Assembly: GCA_947044365.1 (NCBI GenBank)
Contig: OX345636.1
Location: 53,175,746-53,239,745, forward strand
DNA from: Petrosia ficiformis
Taxonomy: Eukaryota; Porifera; Demospongiae; Haplosclerida; Petrosiidae
DNA length: 64,000 nt
Direction of reading: 5' to 3'
Shown: positions 1-10,163 of the stretch, piece after piece
How positions within the stretch are numbered: position 1 is the first letter of the stretch
Layout of the letters: every line of letters begins with the position of its first letter
The notes under the pieces: generated by a model
Databases searched by the model: none
Seen by the model: the letters and a program-made list of their open reading frames with translations, nothing else
What the model was told of the DNA's origin: nothing
Position numbers and translations under genes: made by a program

Positions 1-136
1 CATGCAAACAAGGTTGGGAAGCTAACATAGTACACTGCTATAAAACAAAATACAAAGAGCTGTACTTGCACATGTATGTAGGGTTATATGGAGGTGATTC
101 TGGGTCCTATGTTAGCTTCCCAACCTTGTCTGCATG
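1..136. repeat. Foldback (inverted-repeat) element at window edge
   Basis: Bases 1-30 and 107-136 are reverse complements with one mismatch, enclosing a 76-base loop. Such a near-perfect stem-loop is typical of a MITE or foldback transposon. The left boundary coincides with the window edge, so neither target duplication nor full length can be judged. Confidence 0.75.
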
Positions 137-719
137 CTTTTTGGGTTTTGACATCCCTACTCTTCTTTCATTTTTATTGAAAATGTTTTTTATTATTCTT
201 GTTTCCATTATGTTTTTTTCTGAATAGTGTGAATTTTTTGTAGATCGCAGAAACACTATATACCATCATACAATCATAAATGCATTAAAATTTGTTTATC
301 AATAATAGTCAGTCTTTTGTATTTATGTATTGATTATCACTTACAGATGTCTGCAATCCTGCAAGAAGTAGTGTCAGTCACTGTGTCAACCGTTCAGTAT
401 TCCAATGCTTATCATAGTATACAATATTATTATACAATGGCTATAATTATTATATTCATTATTATAAAAATTTATTTGCTTACAAATGTTATCATTATGC
501 TTATGATTCCAATGTAATTTCCACCTTTTTAGCTTCCATGTTCCGAGTACACGATTGCGCATGCGTAATTAAATTCCTCTTAATTAAGAAAATGGCGTCT
601 AATTCGAGATCAAATCTTTGTAGTCGTTGAGACTGTCTTCTTTCATAGTATTTGTAGATATCATCTCGATACTTGTATATAGACCAGAATTTTACTATAA
701 ATGCGACTGGAATGGTGCT
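137..719. other. No gene recognised
   Basis: AT-rich sequence with only short open frames and no recognisable domain. A TGCGCATGCG palindrome near 557 resembles an NRF-1 site and lies just upstream of ATGGCG near 592. That frame closes after 12 codons, so no gene is called. Confidence 0.4.
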
Positions 720-1035
720 AGAATCATTGTGATATTTCAACAAACAAAAAAATGATTTGTCTGAAAAATAAATAAATAAAAATAATAATTTGAACCAGTT
801 TTGCCACTGACCGGTTCTCTACCTTAACGACAATCTTTGGCCATCTAGAAGATGTTGGTAGTCATAAAAACACTAGATATGATCAGGTATGTGTGTATTA
901 AAACCTATCTGTATATATTACCAGAGATTTCAGGTCATCACTTGCAATTGATCACTTGCAATTGAAATGTATGGGGGGCCATTTTTTTTCCGTGCCATCC
1001 CTACATAGAGAGTACTACCGTACTCTCTGATAAAG
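720..1035 (+). repeat. Interspersed repeat R1, copy 1
   Basis: About 300 bases match, in opposite orientation, bases 12568-12850. Shared landmarks are a block containing CAGTTTTGC and CCGGTTCTCTAC, the block CACTTGCAATTGAAATGTAT, and a terminal palindrome GAGAGTAC-TACC-GTACTCTC near 1010-1027. Both copies stop just beyond that palindrome, so it looks like a real element end. The LINE abuts it. Confidence 0.7.
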
Positions 1036-1101
1036 AAATATATACTACACTATATACAAAAACAAACAAAAATACATTAAGTACAAGATATAAGAAGAAA
1101 T

Positions 1102-2702
1102 TTACAACATAAAATTCATTAACTTGTTTTTAAAGTTGCTATAAGAACTTAAACTTACAATTTCAAATGGAAGCTTATTCCATATAAATGGAACATTGAT
1201 AAAAAATGAATACCTAAAAGATTTAAGTTTAGATGATTTACACAATAAAGATAACTTATGTGACCTTGTATTTACAGTCTTAAAAGCAAAATATTTAAAC
1301 AAGTGTATATAAAGAAAAAAACATCCCTATATTGCTTTACAAATTTAAGTGAAGATAAAAGTATCCCTATGATTGCTTTGTGGTGTCCAGCATTCAGCAA
1401 TCATGGCTGACTTTATCAAGCATGAACTTATCATAGTCATTTTGATTATCTACTCTCCTGGCCTTTCAAACATATCCATCTAACAGCTCTCCTCTATATT
1501 TTCTCCAGAGTCTCTATCTCCTTTTGCTGATGTGGATTCCATGCTGGAGCACAAAATTCAAGGTGGGGTCGAACAAGAGCTAGATATGCTCTTTCCTTTG
1601 CATTCATACTGCAAGTACACATAGACCGTCTTAGTAGGTTTAAAATCAGGCTTTGATGCCTTTACAGTGATATCAGCCACATGACTAGCCCACTTGAGTT
1701 TATGGTCAATACAAACACCTAAGTACCTAAATGAATGAACCCATTCAAGAGAAATACTATAGATATGGTACAAACAGTATAGTGCTGATTTTTTATTTGA
1801 TATACACAATGCTTTACATTTGCTAGTACTAAGTGCCAGCAACCATTTCTGACTCCAATTGTATATCTGTTTAAGATCCCTTTGCAAAAGAACTGTGTCA
1901 TCTCTACTATTAACTTCTCGAAAAATGACGCAATCATCTGCAAAGAGCCTAATAGATGATTGGACAAACTCACCTATATCATTAATGTATACCAAAAATA
2001 ACAATGGACCCAAGATGGAACCTTAGGGAACATCAGAACTCACATTTATCCGCAATCATCATTATAAATAACACGTTGACGACAATTTATCAAAAAGGCT
2101 TTCAGCCAAAGTAATAAGGAACCTCTAACTGCACCCATTTGTTCCAATTTTAGAATTAGACGTTGATGTGGTACAGTGTCAAATGCCTTTGCAAAGTCTA
2201 CAAAGATTATATGAGAAGTCAAACCTCTATCAAGGGCATTAGCTCAACAATGAATTGTCACAATTAATTGAGTCTGACATGAATGATGTTGGCGAAATCC
2301 ATGCTGATATGGATTAAGTTTATTATTCTTTAGAAGAAAATCCATAAGTTTTCTATAAATAATTTTTTCCATCAACTTCACAACTAAACTAGTAAGACTT
2401 ATCGGGCGATAGTTCTTTGGTAAATGTTTATCACCCTTCTTAAATACAGGAGTAACATTTCCACTAATCCAATCACGTGGCAGACTTCCAAACTGCAACG
2501 AGTTATTGAAAAGTATAGAAAGAGGTTCAGCAATCAGAGGTGCACCTTTATTGAGGAGCTGACCAGGAATTTCATCTGGACCACAAGCCTTACTGGTGTC
2601 AATTTTACACAAGAGTTCATACACACCTTCCTCTGTTATCACCACTTCGTCAATGTGAGAGGTACTCATTAACATAGATTGCTCACTTCTTAATCTCTCC
2701 AA
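1102..2702 (-). pseudogene. LINE reverse transcriptase and C-terminal region, broken
   Basis: The N-terminal RT part (2244-2702) has NYRPISLTSLVVKLMEKI and GFRQHHSCQTQL. In the broken stretch 2020-2240 motif A is visible as FVDFAKAFDTVPH. Motif B is followed by GSILGPLLFLVYINDI, and catalytic box C reads RLFADDCVIF (1558-2013). Near 1440-1560 the frame gives LALVRPHLEFCAPAWNPHQ, and 1102-1302 gives the usual LINE tail with FIWNKLPFEIVSLSSYSNFK. Changes of frame and stops around 2240, 2020, 1490 and 1310 separate the pieces, so no full enzyme can be made. The catalytic aspartates themselves survive. Confidence 0.85.
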
Positions 2703-4002
2703 ACCATATGATGATCCTCACAAGTAAATACAGAACTGAAATAATCATTAAAAGCCTCAACCTTATCTTTAGCAGAGGATAACACATTACCATTCAAAAT
2801 ACAAATCTGGTAAGACTTTGGGTGAGCAGAGATGTTCTTTAACCACCGCCAAAAGGGACATTGATTAGTTGACAAATCTTTTGTGATATCATCTAAATGC
2901 TGTCTATGATCCTGCCTAGTCAAATCTCGAACCTTGTTACTAAGGGCTCTATAACGATGAAAATCAACACCTTTCCTAGATCTCTTGGATAACTTGAAAG
3001 CTCTCTTCTTTTTCCATATCATAATGAGTGTATTCTCAGAAAGCCAATTTTTATTTTTTTTCCGACAAAGGGTTACCTTTGGTATACACTGATCAGCATC
3101 AAATAGTAAAGATTTAAACTTTAACCAATCTTCGTCAACAGTAACCCCAATGATGTGAGAGCTCCATGTGACCATACCTAGAATGCTTCTAAACATGTCA
3201 AAGTTTGCCTTCTTAAAATTATATACTCTACGCTTTGATTTGGATATTTTAGGAACACTCACATCAACAGTAAAATTAACCGCATCATGATCTCCACCTG
3301 GTAAACCGTCAACAACAGTAACTTTATTGACTCTCTCCTCAACATTAGTTAAGAGTAAATCAAAAATATTTCCTCCACGTGTAGGTTCCTTTACAAGTTG
3401 TTGCAACGAATGATCTAAAACAATTTCACATAACCTATTTCCATCACTTGAAGGTGTGGTGCATGAAATGTTATCCCAATTTATGTTGGGTAGGATAAAA
3501 TCTCCACACAAGATAACATTGCTCGTCACAGGAATGACTGCCAAAGAACACTCCAGTTGAAAAAGGGAATAATGACATATGTTGGTGGTCTATAGTACAC
3601 TCCCATAAGTATCACTATAGAATGCAATGTAACTTTTACCCATAGGAGTTCACAATCTGTTTCAAGGTCATGTCTCCTAGAAATAGGAATATTGCTTCTT
3701 GAAAGGACCATGACTCCTCCACCATGCCTAGATCTGTCTCTCCGGAACACATTATATGTGAAATTTATCAATTCAGAATCTAGGATCTCATTATCAAGAT
3801 AAGTTTCAGTTACAGCTAAGATATCCAGCTTTTCACTATCTAGTACTGCTTGCAAATCAAGACGTTTATTAACAATACTCCTAGCATTAAGACACCTGCA
3901 TCTAAGGCCCATATAGTTTTCTACATTATTCATACTGAAACAGCTGTCGTTAATGGAGGAAGGCAGACAACACTTAGGACAATACCAAGGGTCACATAAC
4001 AT
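2690..4002 (-). pseudogene. LINE endonuclease domain, broken
   Basis: Two overlapping open frames (3526-4002 and 2690-3544) in different frames form an exonuclease-endonuclease-phosphatase fold domain. The first has LNARSIVNKRLDLQAVL, LDILAVTETYLDNEI and GGGVMVLSRS. The second has VILCGDFILPNINWDNI and GGDHDAVNFTV, the D-x-N and G-D-H residues expected of this nuclease. The frame changes near 3535, and again into the RT near 2695. This domain nicks target DNA for target-primed reverse transcription. Confidence 0.85.
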
Positions 4003-4006
4003 TGCC

Positions 4007-4437
4007 CTAACCTGATATTATGATATATTCAGAATCACGAACAAAAACACATTGAGGATGAGACCATCTATCACATCGATCACACTGAATCCCATAAGAA
4101 CTAACCAAACCATCACAGACACTGCAAGGAACCTTACCAGGGCCAGGGCTGGGTCCAGGATTTGGGTGAATAGCACCACAAATTAGACTACATAGAAGTA
4201 GGGAAACTACAAACAACCTGGAAAAAGTTCCACCACAACACAGATGAAGCATAGAAATAGTAGGAGTAGTTACTACATGACACATAAGCCCTTCTAAAAT
4301 ACCAACATGAGAAGTAAGTGGAGAGGTAGAAACACATCCAGCAGAAATCACATCCCAAAAGAATTAACACTTCACTATGAGATTGAAAAGGAGTTGAGAA
4401 TAAACAACAATCATAACAACACTGCTTGCATAGGCAG
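4007..4437 (-). pseudogene. LINE N-terminal head: hydrophobic segment, 2A-like peptide, PHD-type finger
   Basis: The minus-strand frame shows a hydrophobic run (RLFVVSLLLCSLICGA), then IHPNPGP, then a zinc finger starting CSVCDG and CDRCDRWSHPQC. The finger's last pair (YCPKC) lies in the next frame after 4002, so a frameshift falls inside it. N-P-G-P preceded by a hydrophobic stretch resembles ribosome-skipping 2A peptides known from CR1-type LINEs. Here G-A-I-H replaces the canonical D-x-E. An upstream ATG (about 4437, within ATGGCTGCC) opens the same frame but meets a stop after 25 codons. Confidence 0.7.
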
Positions 4438-5306
4438 CCATCTTCTTAATTCAGGTGTTGCAGTATTTTACCACCTTACTATACTATTACCAATGGTACC
4501 AATAGTACCAATAGCATAACTACCAATTATTACCAATAGTACCACCTTACTACTATTACTAATGGTACCAATAGCATAATTACCAATTACTCCTAACTAT
4601 CTTATTTGTTTCCATAAAGCTCAAAATTAATCACAAAGAATAATATTCATGCCGTTTGAAGCTGGTACAAATCATACATCCCTCGAAAAACCCTTGATGC
4701 AACCCTTGATACAATCCATCGTTTTAATTATAAAATATGTAGACATATTAACATTGTACTTACCGCAGTAATGAAATTGCAAGGAGTATATGTAATTTAG
4801 AATCCCAGTATAGTTACAGTTAGTATGATTAAATTCATTAAACATGGAGTAATTGCTAAAACAGAAAGGAGTGGGGTAAAATTATCTAAGGTATGTATCT
4901 TGTCAACTATTTCTGCCACATAGTGTAGTTACTATGATTTATCCCTACAACTTTTTCATTTTTAAAAATGTTTTTTATTATTCGTGTAATTATTATGTTT
5001 GTTTGTCTTATAGTTCGTTAAAAAACTGAGACAAATTTTGTCATTAGTCTTCTAATGTTTGAGAATCAACTACTCCTATAAGACTTTCCAAAGGACTAAT
5101 GTGGTGTTATATCATATTGCAGATCAACACATTTATTAGGTTCCACATATTTGTGAGCATTGACGAGGAACTGTAACACTGAAGTGATAATTTTTATATA
5201 GACACTGGACTTCATTTGCATCTGTATTGCATGTAGATTATTAATTAACAATAATTATTCTTAACTAATTAAGTAATGGATACTTCCTGTCAGGAGGTAG
5301 GTTATG

Positions 5307-5585
5307 TGTGGTAACTGTATGGACTATAGTTACTATTATAATTATTATGCAAGATAGTGTTATATTTAACAGTTATTGGACTCATTGTGTATTAGTCTAG
5401 AATATTCTCTAGCATGTCTATTGCATGTGTTCTCCATGTGTTATCCATGTGTTTTTAGTCTATAAGTTCTGTAAGTCAGTTATTAACTTATTATCAGTTG
5501 TTGTTAAGTTCACTTACTTCACTATTATCATTGTTATTGAATATATATATTGGAAGTTATACATAAAATACCTCGAGTTATCACA
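5307..5585 (+). repeat. 5' LTR of Gypsy-1
   Basis: 279 bases starting TGTGGTAACTG and ending GTTATCACA, so it has TG...CA ends. It is near-identical to 9558-9840 in direct orientation. The last A is also the first base of an ATG that opens the gag frame. Confidence 0.93.
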
Positions 5586-7708
5586 TGTTGGCGACGAGGA
5601 TGGCTGGTCTAATCGGAAGAATTGGTGAATATGAACAAGGAAAAGAAGAATGGACACAATACTGCGAAAGGTTGGAGTATTATTTTGCAGCAAATGGAGT
5701 ACTGGAGGAAGCCAAGAAAAAGTCGATTTTCCTCACAGTTATAGGTTCATCTTCCTACAAGCTACTAAGGAGTTTGATATCACCACAAAAACCAGGAGAC
5801 AAGACTCTGGAGGAATTGATTACAGTACTACAACGCCATCACAGCCCGACACCATCCGAAATAGTGCAGCAATACCGATTTAATACTCATTACAGACAAC
5901 AAGCCGAAACCATAGCTACGTTCGTATCCGAACTGCGATCGATCGCCGAGTTTTGTAACTACGGAGAAAGTCTAAATGACATGTTGCGGGATCGTCTAGT
6001 GTGTGGCATTAATGACAGTGCCATACAATGCCGATTACTAGCAGAAGATAAACTCTCTTTCACAAAAGCAATGGAGATTTCTCAAGGGATGGAAGCAGCT
6101 ACTAAGAATGCACAAACTCTTCAGAGTTCAAGCGGAGTAGAAGTGCAGCCTGGAGCCGTACACAAGCTGTATTCGCGACAAAAGAAATCAACACCAGCAA
6201 CTACATGCTATAGGTGTGGAAAGGGTGGACACTTGCCTGTTAAATGTCGATATAAAAATTCAAAGTGCCATAGCTGTGGAAAAGTAGGACACTTGATGAA
6301 AGTCTGCCACAGTAAACCCCAGAAACAAGCCTATGATCGCCAAGGTCACAAATCTGTAAAGTGTTTAACAAAGAACGATGACAGGTTGAGCGAAAATTGT
6401 AAGGAATACTCTCTGTATAAACTGACATCGAAGGAAAAACCCAAGCCACTATCGATCCCTGTGTGTATTGATGGGGTGGCAGTCTCTATGGAACTGGACA
6501 CAGGTGCCTCAGTATCACTAGTATCGGAAAAAACATTTAGGCATCTGTGGCCATCGAAAGTGTTACAGAAATCCTCTGCCATACTGCGTACCTATACAGG
6601 ACAACCACTACAATTATTAGGAAACGTAAACGTTAGTGTAAGTTACAAGTCACAGCAAGCTCAATTACCTTTACTAGTGGTCACGGGAGAAGGACCAAGT
6701 TTGTTTGGGCGAGACTGGTTGGAATCCATTACTCTTGATTGGAGTGAAATACATAGTCTACAGACTGATCCCTTACACAGTCTACTGGAACAACACACTC
6801 AATTATTCCAAGCGACCTTAGGAACTATGAAAGGTTTTAAAGCTAAGTTCTACGTAGATGAAACAGTACCACCGAAATTTTGTAAAGCACGTTCTGTACC
6901 TTACGCAATGCGCACAAAGGTCGAGAAGGAACTAGAGAGATTAACAAAGGAAGGGATTATTGAGCCGGTACAATATGCCGAATGGGCAGCACCGATCGTT
7001 CCTGTTTTAAAGAGTGACAAAACTTCAGTTCGAATCTGTGGAGATTTTAAGCTGACGGTTAATCAAGCCTCAAAGTTGGATCGTTATCCAATTCCCAAAG
7101 TGGAAGACCTATTTGCTACACTAGCTGGTGGTAAAAGTTTCACCAAGCTAGACCTCAGTCAAGCTTACCAGCAGATTGAACTAGAGGAAACATCCAAGAA
7201 TTTTGTTGTGATTAACACCAACAAAGGACTGTTCAGGTACACTCGACTACCGTATGTAGTGTCGTCGGCCCCAGGACTTTTCCAGCGAGCAATGGAGAAT
7301 TTGCTACAAGGTCTACCGCATGTGGTAGTATACATTGATGACATACTTGTCACTGGGGATAGCAATGAAAGCCATTTGGCTAATCTACGTGAAGTACTAA
7401 TCAGATTAGAGGATGCTGGACTTCGACTAAAAAAAAATAAATGTGTCTTTATGGCACCATCCGTTACTTATTTGGGTCACAAAATCGATGGTGAAGGATT
7501 ACACCCAATCGCCGAGAAAGTAAAAGCTGTTAACGATGCACCCAACCCCAGGAATGTGCAAGAGTTGAAGTCATACTTAGGACTTTTAAACTACTATGGG
7601 AAATTCCTACCAAATCTATCGACCGAGTTAGTACCATTGTATAAGTTATTGCGAGCAGAACAAAAGTGGAAATGGTCAGAGAGAGAAACAGCAGCTTTTC
7701 AAAAATGA
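5585..7708 (+). pseudogene. Gypsy-1 gag-protease-reverse transcriptase
   Basis: One frame of 707 codons. Gag occupies about residues 1-200. Two CCHC knuckles (CYRCGKGGHLPVKC and CHSCGKVGHLMKVC) lie near residues 208-243. The aspartic protease has LDTGASVSL near 303, and the RT has FTKLDLSQAYQQIELEE and VVYIDDILVTG near 585. Gag and pol share one frame with no shift site. The likely start is the second ATG (5600), since the first overlaps the LTR end. The frame stops at TGA 7706-7708, between RT and RNase H, and the same frame is open again downstream. Either this is a point mutation, or less likely a readthrough stop. Confidence 0.92.
5586..5600 (+). promoter_or_regulatory. Primer-binding site region of Gypsy-1
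   Basis: TGTTGGCGACGAGGA directly follows the 5' LTR, where a tRNA primer anneals in LTR retrotransposons. The matching tRNA was not determined. Confidence 0.6.
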
Positions 7709-9232
7709 AAAGATCTGTTAACCTCTTCACAACTACTAATTCATTTTGACCCCCAAAAGGAACTAATACTGTCGTGTGATGCATCTGCATACGGCATTGG
7801 GGCAGTGTTAGCACACCGAATGTCAGATGGATCCGAGAAACCTATTGGATATGTGTCACGCACCCTATCAGCAGCTGAGAAGAACTACTCTCAGCTTGAA
7901 AAGGAAGGTTTGTCATGTGTGTTTGGAGTTAAACGTTTCCACTCATACTTGTATGGTCATCATTTTTCATTACTAACAGATCATAAACCATTGTTGAGTC
8001 TATTTAATGAATCTAGGGCAGTACCCCCTCAAGCCTCAGCCAGGATTCAGAGATGGGCACTCACTTTAGCTATGTATGAGTATTCCTTGAAGTTCAAATC
8101 AACAAAACAACATGGGAATGCTGATGCTATGAGTCGCCTGCCCTTGCCAGATACGGTGACACCTCCATTACCACCAGAAACTGTTCTCCTGTTGGAATTT
8201 CTGGAGAAGTCTCCAGTAACGGCCAAGCAAGTACGATTATGGACAAGAAGAGATCCAATTCTGACAAAAGTGTCAGAATACATTCACACTCAATGGCCAA
8301 CTACAATAGAAGATAATCTTAAGCCATATGGAACAAGACAATTGGAACTGTCGAACCAAGATGGATGTATTTTATGGGGAAACCGAGTGGTAATCCCACC
8401 ACAAGGGAGATTACAAATACTACAGGAGCTTCATGAAGGTCATCCAGGAGTATCCAGGATGAAAGCACTAGCTAGACAATATGTTTGGTGGCCTTGTTTA
8501 GATAAAGATATAGAAGAAAAGGTTCAGTGTTGTTCTACTTGTCAAAGTAATCGTGTTAGTCCTCCCGTAGCACCTCTGCATCCATGGGAATGGCCCTCAC
8601 GTCCGTGGTCAAGAGTTCATTTGGATTTTGCTGGACCGTTTTTAGGACACATGTTTCTTATCATGGTTGACGCTCATTCCAAATGGATTGAAGTGCACGT
8701 TATGGCTTCATCAACTTCCAGTGCAACCATCGAAAATGTTCGAACAACATTTGCTCAGTTGGGGATTCCACAAACAGTAGTGATCGATAATGGTTCCTGT
8801 TTTGTAAGTGCAGAGTTTAAACAGTTCCTCACCAAAAATGGTATACATCACATAACATCAGCACCGTATCACCCCTCTTCGAATGGTTTGGCCGAAAGAG
8901 CGGTACAGACAGTCAAACAAGGTCTCAAGAAACTTCGAGAAGGATCAGTTAAAGATAGAGTTGCACGCTTTCTCTTTGCATATAGAAACACTCCACAGTC
9001 TACTACAGGAAATTCTCCTGCCGAACTGTTGTTTGGTCGAAAATTAAACACTCGTTTTGATCAACTTAAACCTGATGTATTTACTACAGTGCAAAGGAAT
9101 CAGCAAAGACAGAAATTCAATCATGACAATCATTCGTCTCAACGATCAATTAAAAAAAGGAGATCTGGTATATACTCGAAATTACAGTGCAGGTCAAATG
9201 TGGTTACCAGGGAAAATCGTGAAACAAACTAG
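7709..9232 (+). pseudogene. Gypsy-1 RNase H and integrase
   Basis: This is the same frame as the upstream gag-RT, resumed after the TGA. RNase H shows [18 protein letters not shown] and [12 protein letters not shown]. The integrase has the zinc-binding HHCC region ([28 protein letters not shown]) and the catalytic triad in [20 protein letters not shown] and [13 protein letters not shown]. The frame runs out of homology after a run of seven A at 9152-9158, where the C-terminal domain moves to another frame. The shift at a homopolymer could be real or a sequencing error. Confidence 0.92.
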
Positions 9233-9545
9233 CCCAGTGTCATTTCTCGTGAAATTAGAGGAAGGACGAGTGTGGAGAAGACATATAAATCAAATTAGGA
9301 AAAGATTTGAAAACGAAAGTTCTAATCCTACAATAACTAATGATGGATCTATTCCCAATCTCATAGACTTCCCGATTGAATCAGTGCCGTACCCTACCGT
9401 TACAGATACTCAAGAGCCTCCTCGCATGGAAAATTCCACCTTATATCAGAATGAAACTGGTACGAATCACACTTCAAACAATCAACGAAGGTCTAACAGG
9501 AATAGAAGACCTCCTGTTCGTTATTCCCCTGAACCTTACATTTAA
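9159..9545 (+). pseudogene. Gypsy-1 integrase C-terminal segment (shifted frame)
   Basis: After the A7 run the homologous frame continues with [30 protein letters not shown] and HINQIRKRF, a GPY/F-like chromatin or DNA contact module. It ends in the arginine-rich tail RRSNRNRRPPVRYSPEP that is usual for Gypsy elements, and stops at 9543-9545 just before the polypurine tract. Confidence 0.85.
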
Positions 9546-9557
9546 GGAAGGAGGAAA
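9546..9557 (+). promoter_or_regulatory. Polypurine tract of Gypsy-1
   Basis: GGAAGGAGGAAA, all purine, lies immediately before the 3' LTR. It is the expected plus-strand DNA synthesis primer. Confidence 0.85.
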
Positions 9558-9840
9558 TGTGGTAACTGTATGGACTATAGTTAGTATTATAATTATTATG
9601 CAAGATAGTGTTATATTTAACAGTTATTGGACTCATTGTGTATTAGTCTAGAATATTCTCTAGCATGTCTATTGCATGTGTTCTCCATGTGTTATCCATG
9701 TGTTTTTAGTCTATTTATAAGTTCTGTAAGTCAGTTATTAACTTATTATCAGTTGTTGTTAAGTTCACTTACTTCACTATTATCATTGTTATTGAATATA
9801 TATATTGGAAGTTATACATAAAATACCTCGAGTTATCACA
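9558..9840 (+). repeat. 3' LTR of Gypsy-1
   Basis: 283 bases in direct orientation to the 5' LTR. It differs by four extra bases (TCTATTTATAAG against TCTATAAG) and one substitution near the start. It is followed by the TTATG target duplication. Confidence 0.93.
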
Positions 9841-10163
9841 TTATGAGCATGTAACTCCTGCGCTACATCAAAGGTTACTATGGTGATCATCCAAGCACCA
9901 TGGTTATAATACATTGTTATCGAGGGTAAAATCCTTCAGAGGGCAAATGATCCACTTTTTGAAGTGTGCTCTTTGGGACAATTGATTTACATGATACCGC
10001 TGTTCATTTTTGCAGTGATCCCATGCAGAAGAAAATATATAAAATTATAATGATTATAGAGTTTAATATCTAAATCTGTATCTAAACTGTACGTACTTAT
10101 GTACTATATAATTAAACAGTGTATATAGTACAGTGAATTTGAACCATTGCCAAATGAATATAC

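Larger units (their letters stand above)
1045..4440 (-). mobile_element. Degenerate CR1/L2-like LINE retrotransposon
   Basis: The minus strand reads, 5' to 3', a head with a 2A-like peptide and a PHD-type zinc finger, an apurinic-type endonuclease, a reverse transcriptase and the conserved LINE C-terminal region. The order and the F-A-D-D catalytic box fit the CR1/L2/Jockey group. The 3' end lies just left of 1100 beside repeat R1, and the 5' end is near 4440, where a short-period ACCAATAGT-type repeat begins. Several frameshifts and in-frame stops inactivate it. I could not identify target site duplications, so both ends are approximate. Confidence 0.85.
5307..9840 (+). mobile_element. Ty3/Gypsy LTR retrotransposon (young, nearly intact)
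   Basis: A complete element: two direct LTRs, a primer-binding region, one gag-pol frame, a polypurine tract, and a 5-base target duplication TTATG (5302-5306 and 9841-9845). The matching place in unit 2, near 29100, reads GGTAGGTTATGGGCATG without the insert, so this is a direct empty-site comparison. The LTRs differ mainly by a 4-base indel and one substitution, so insertion was recent and later than the segmental duplication. One in-frame stop and one frameshift break the polyprotein. Confidence 0.95.

Noticed and set aside
501..743. 80-codon minus-strand frame
   Set aside because: No known domain, no splice partner and no paralog in the window. It may be chance in AT-rich DNA.
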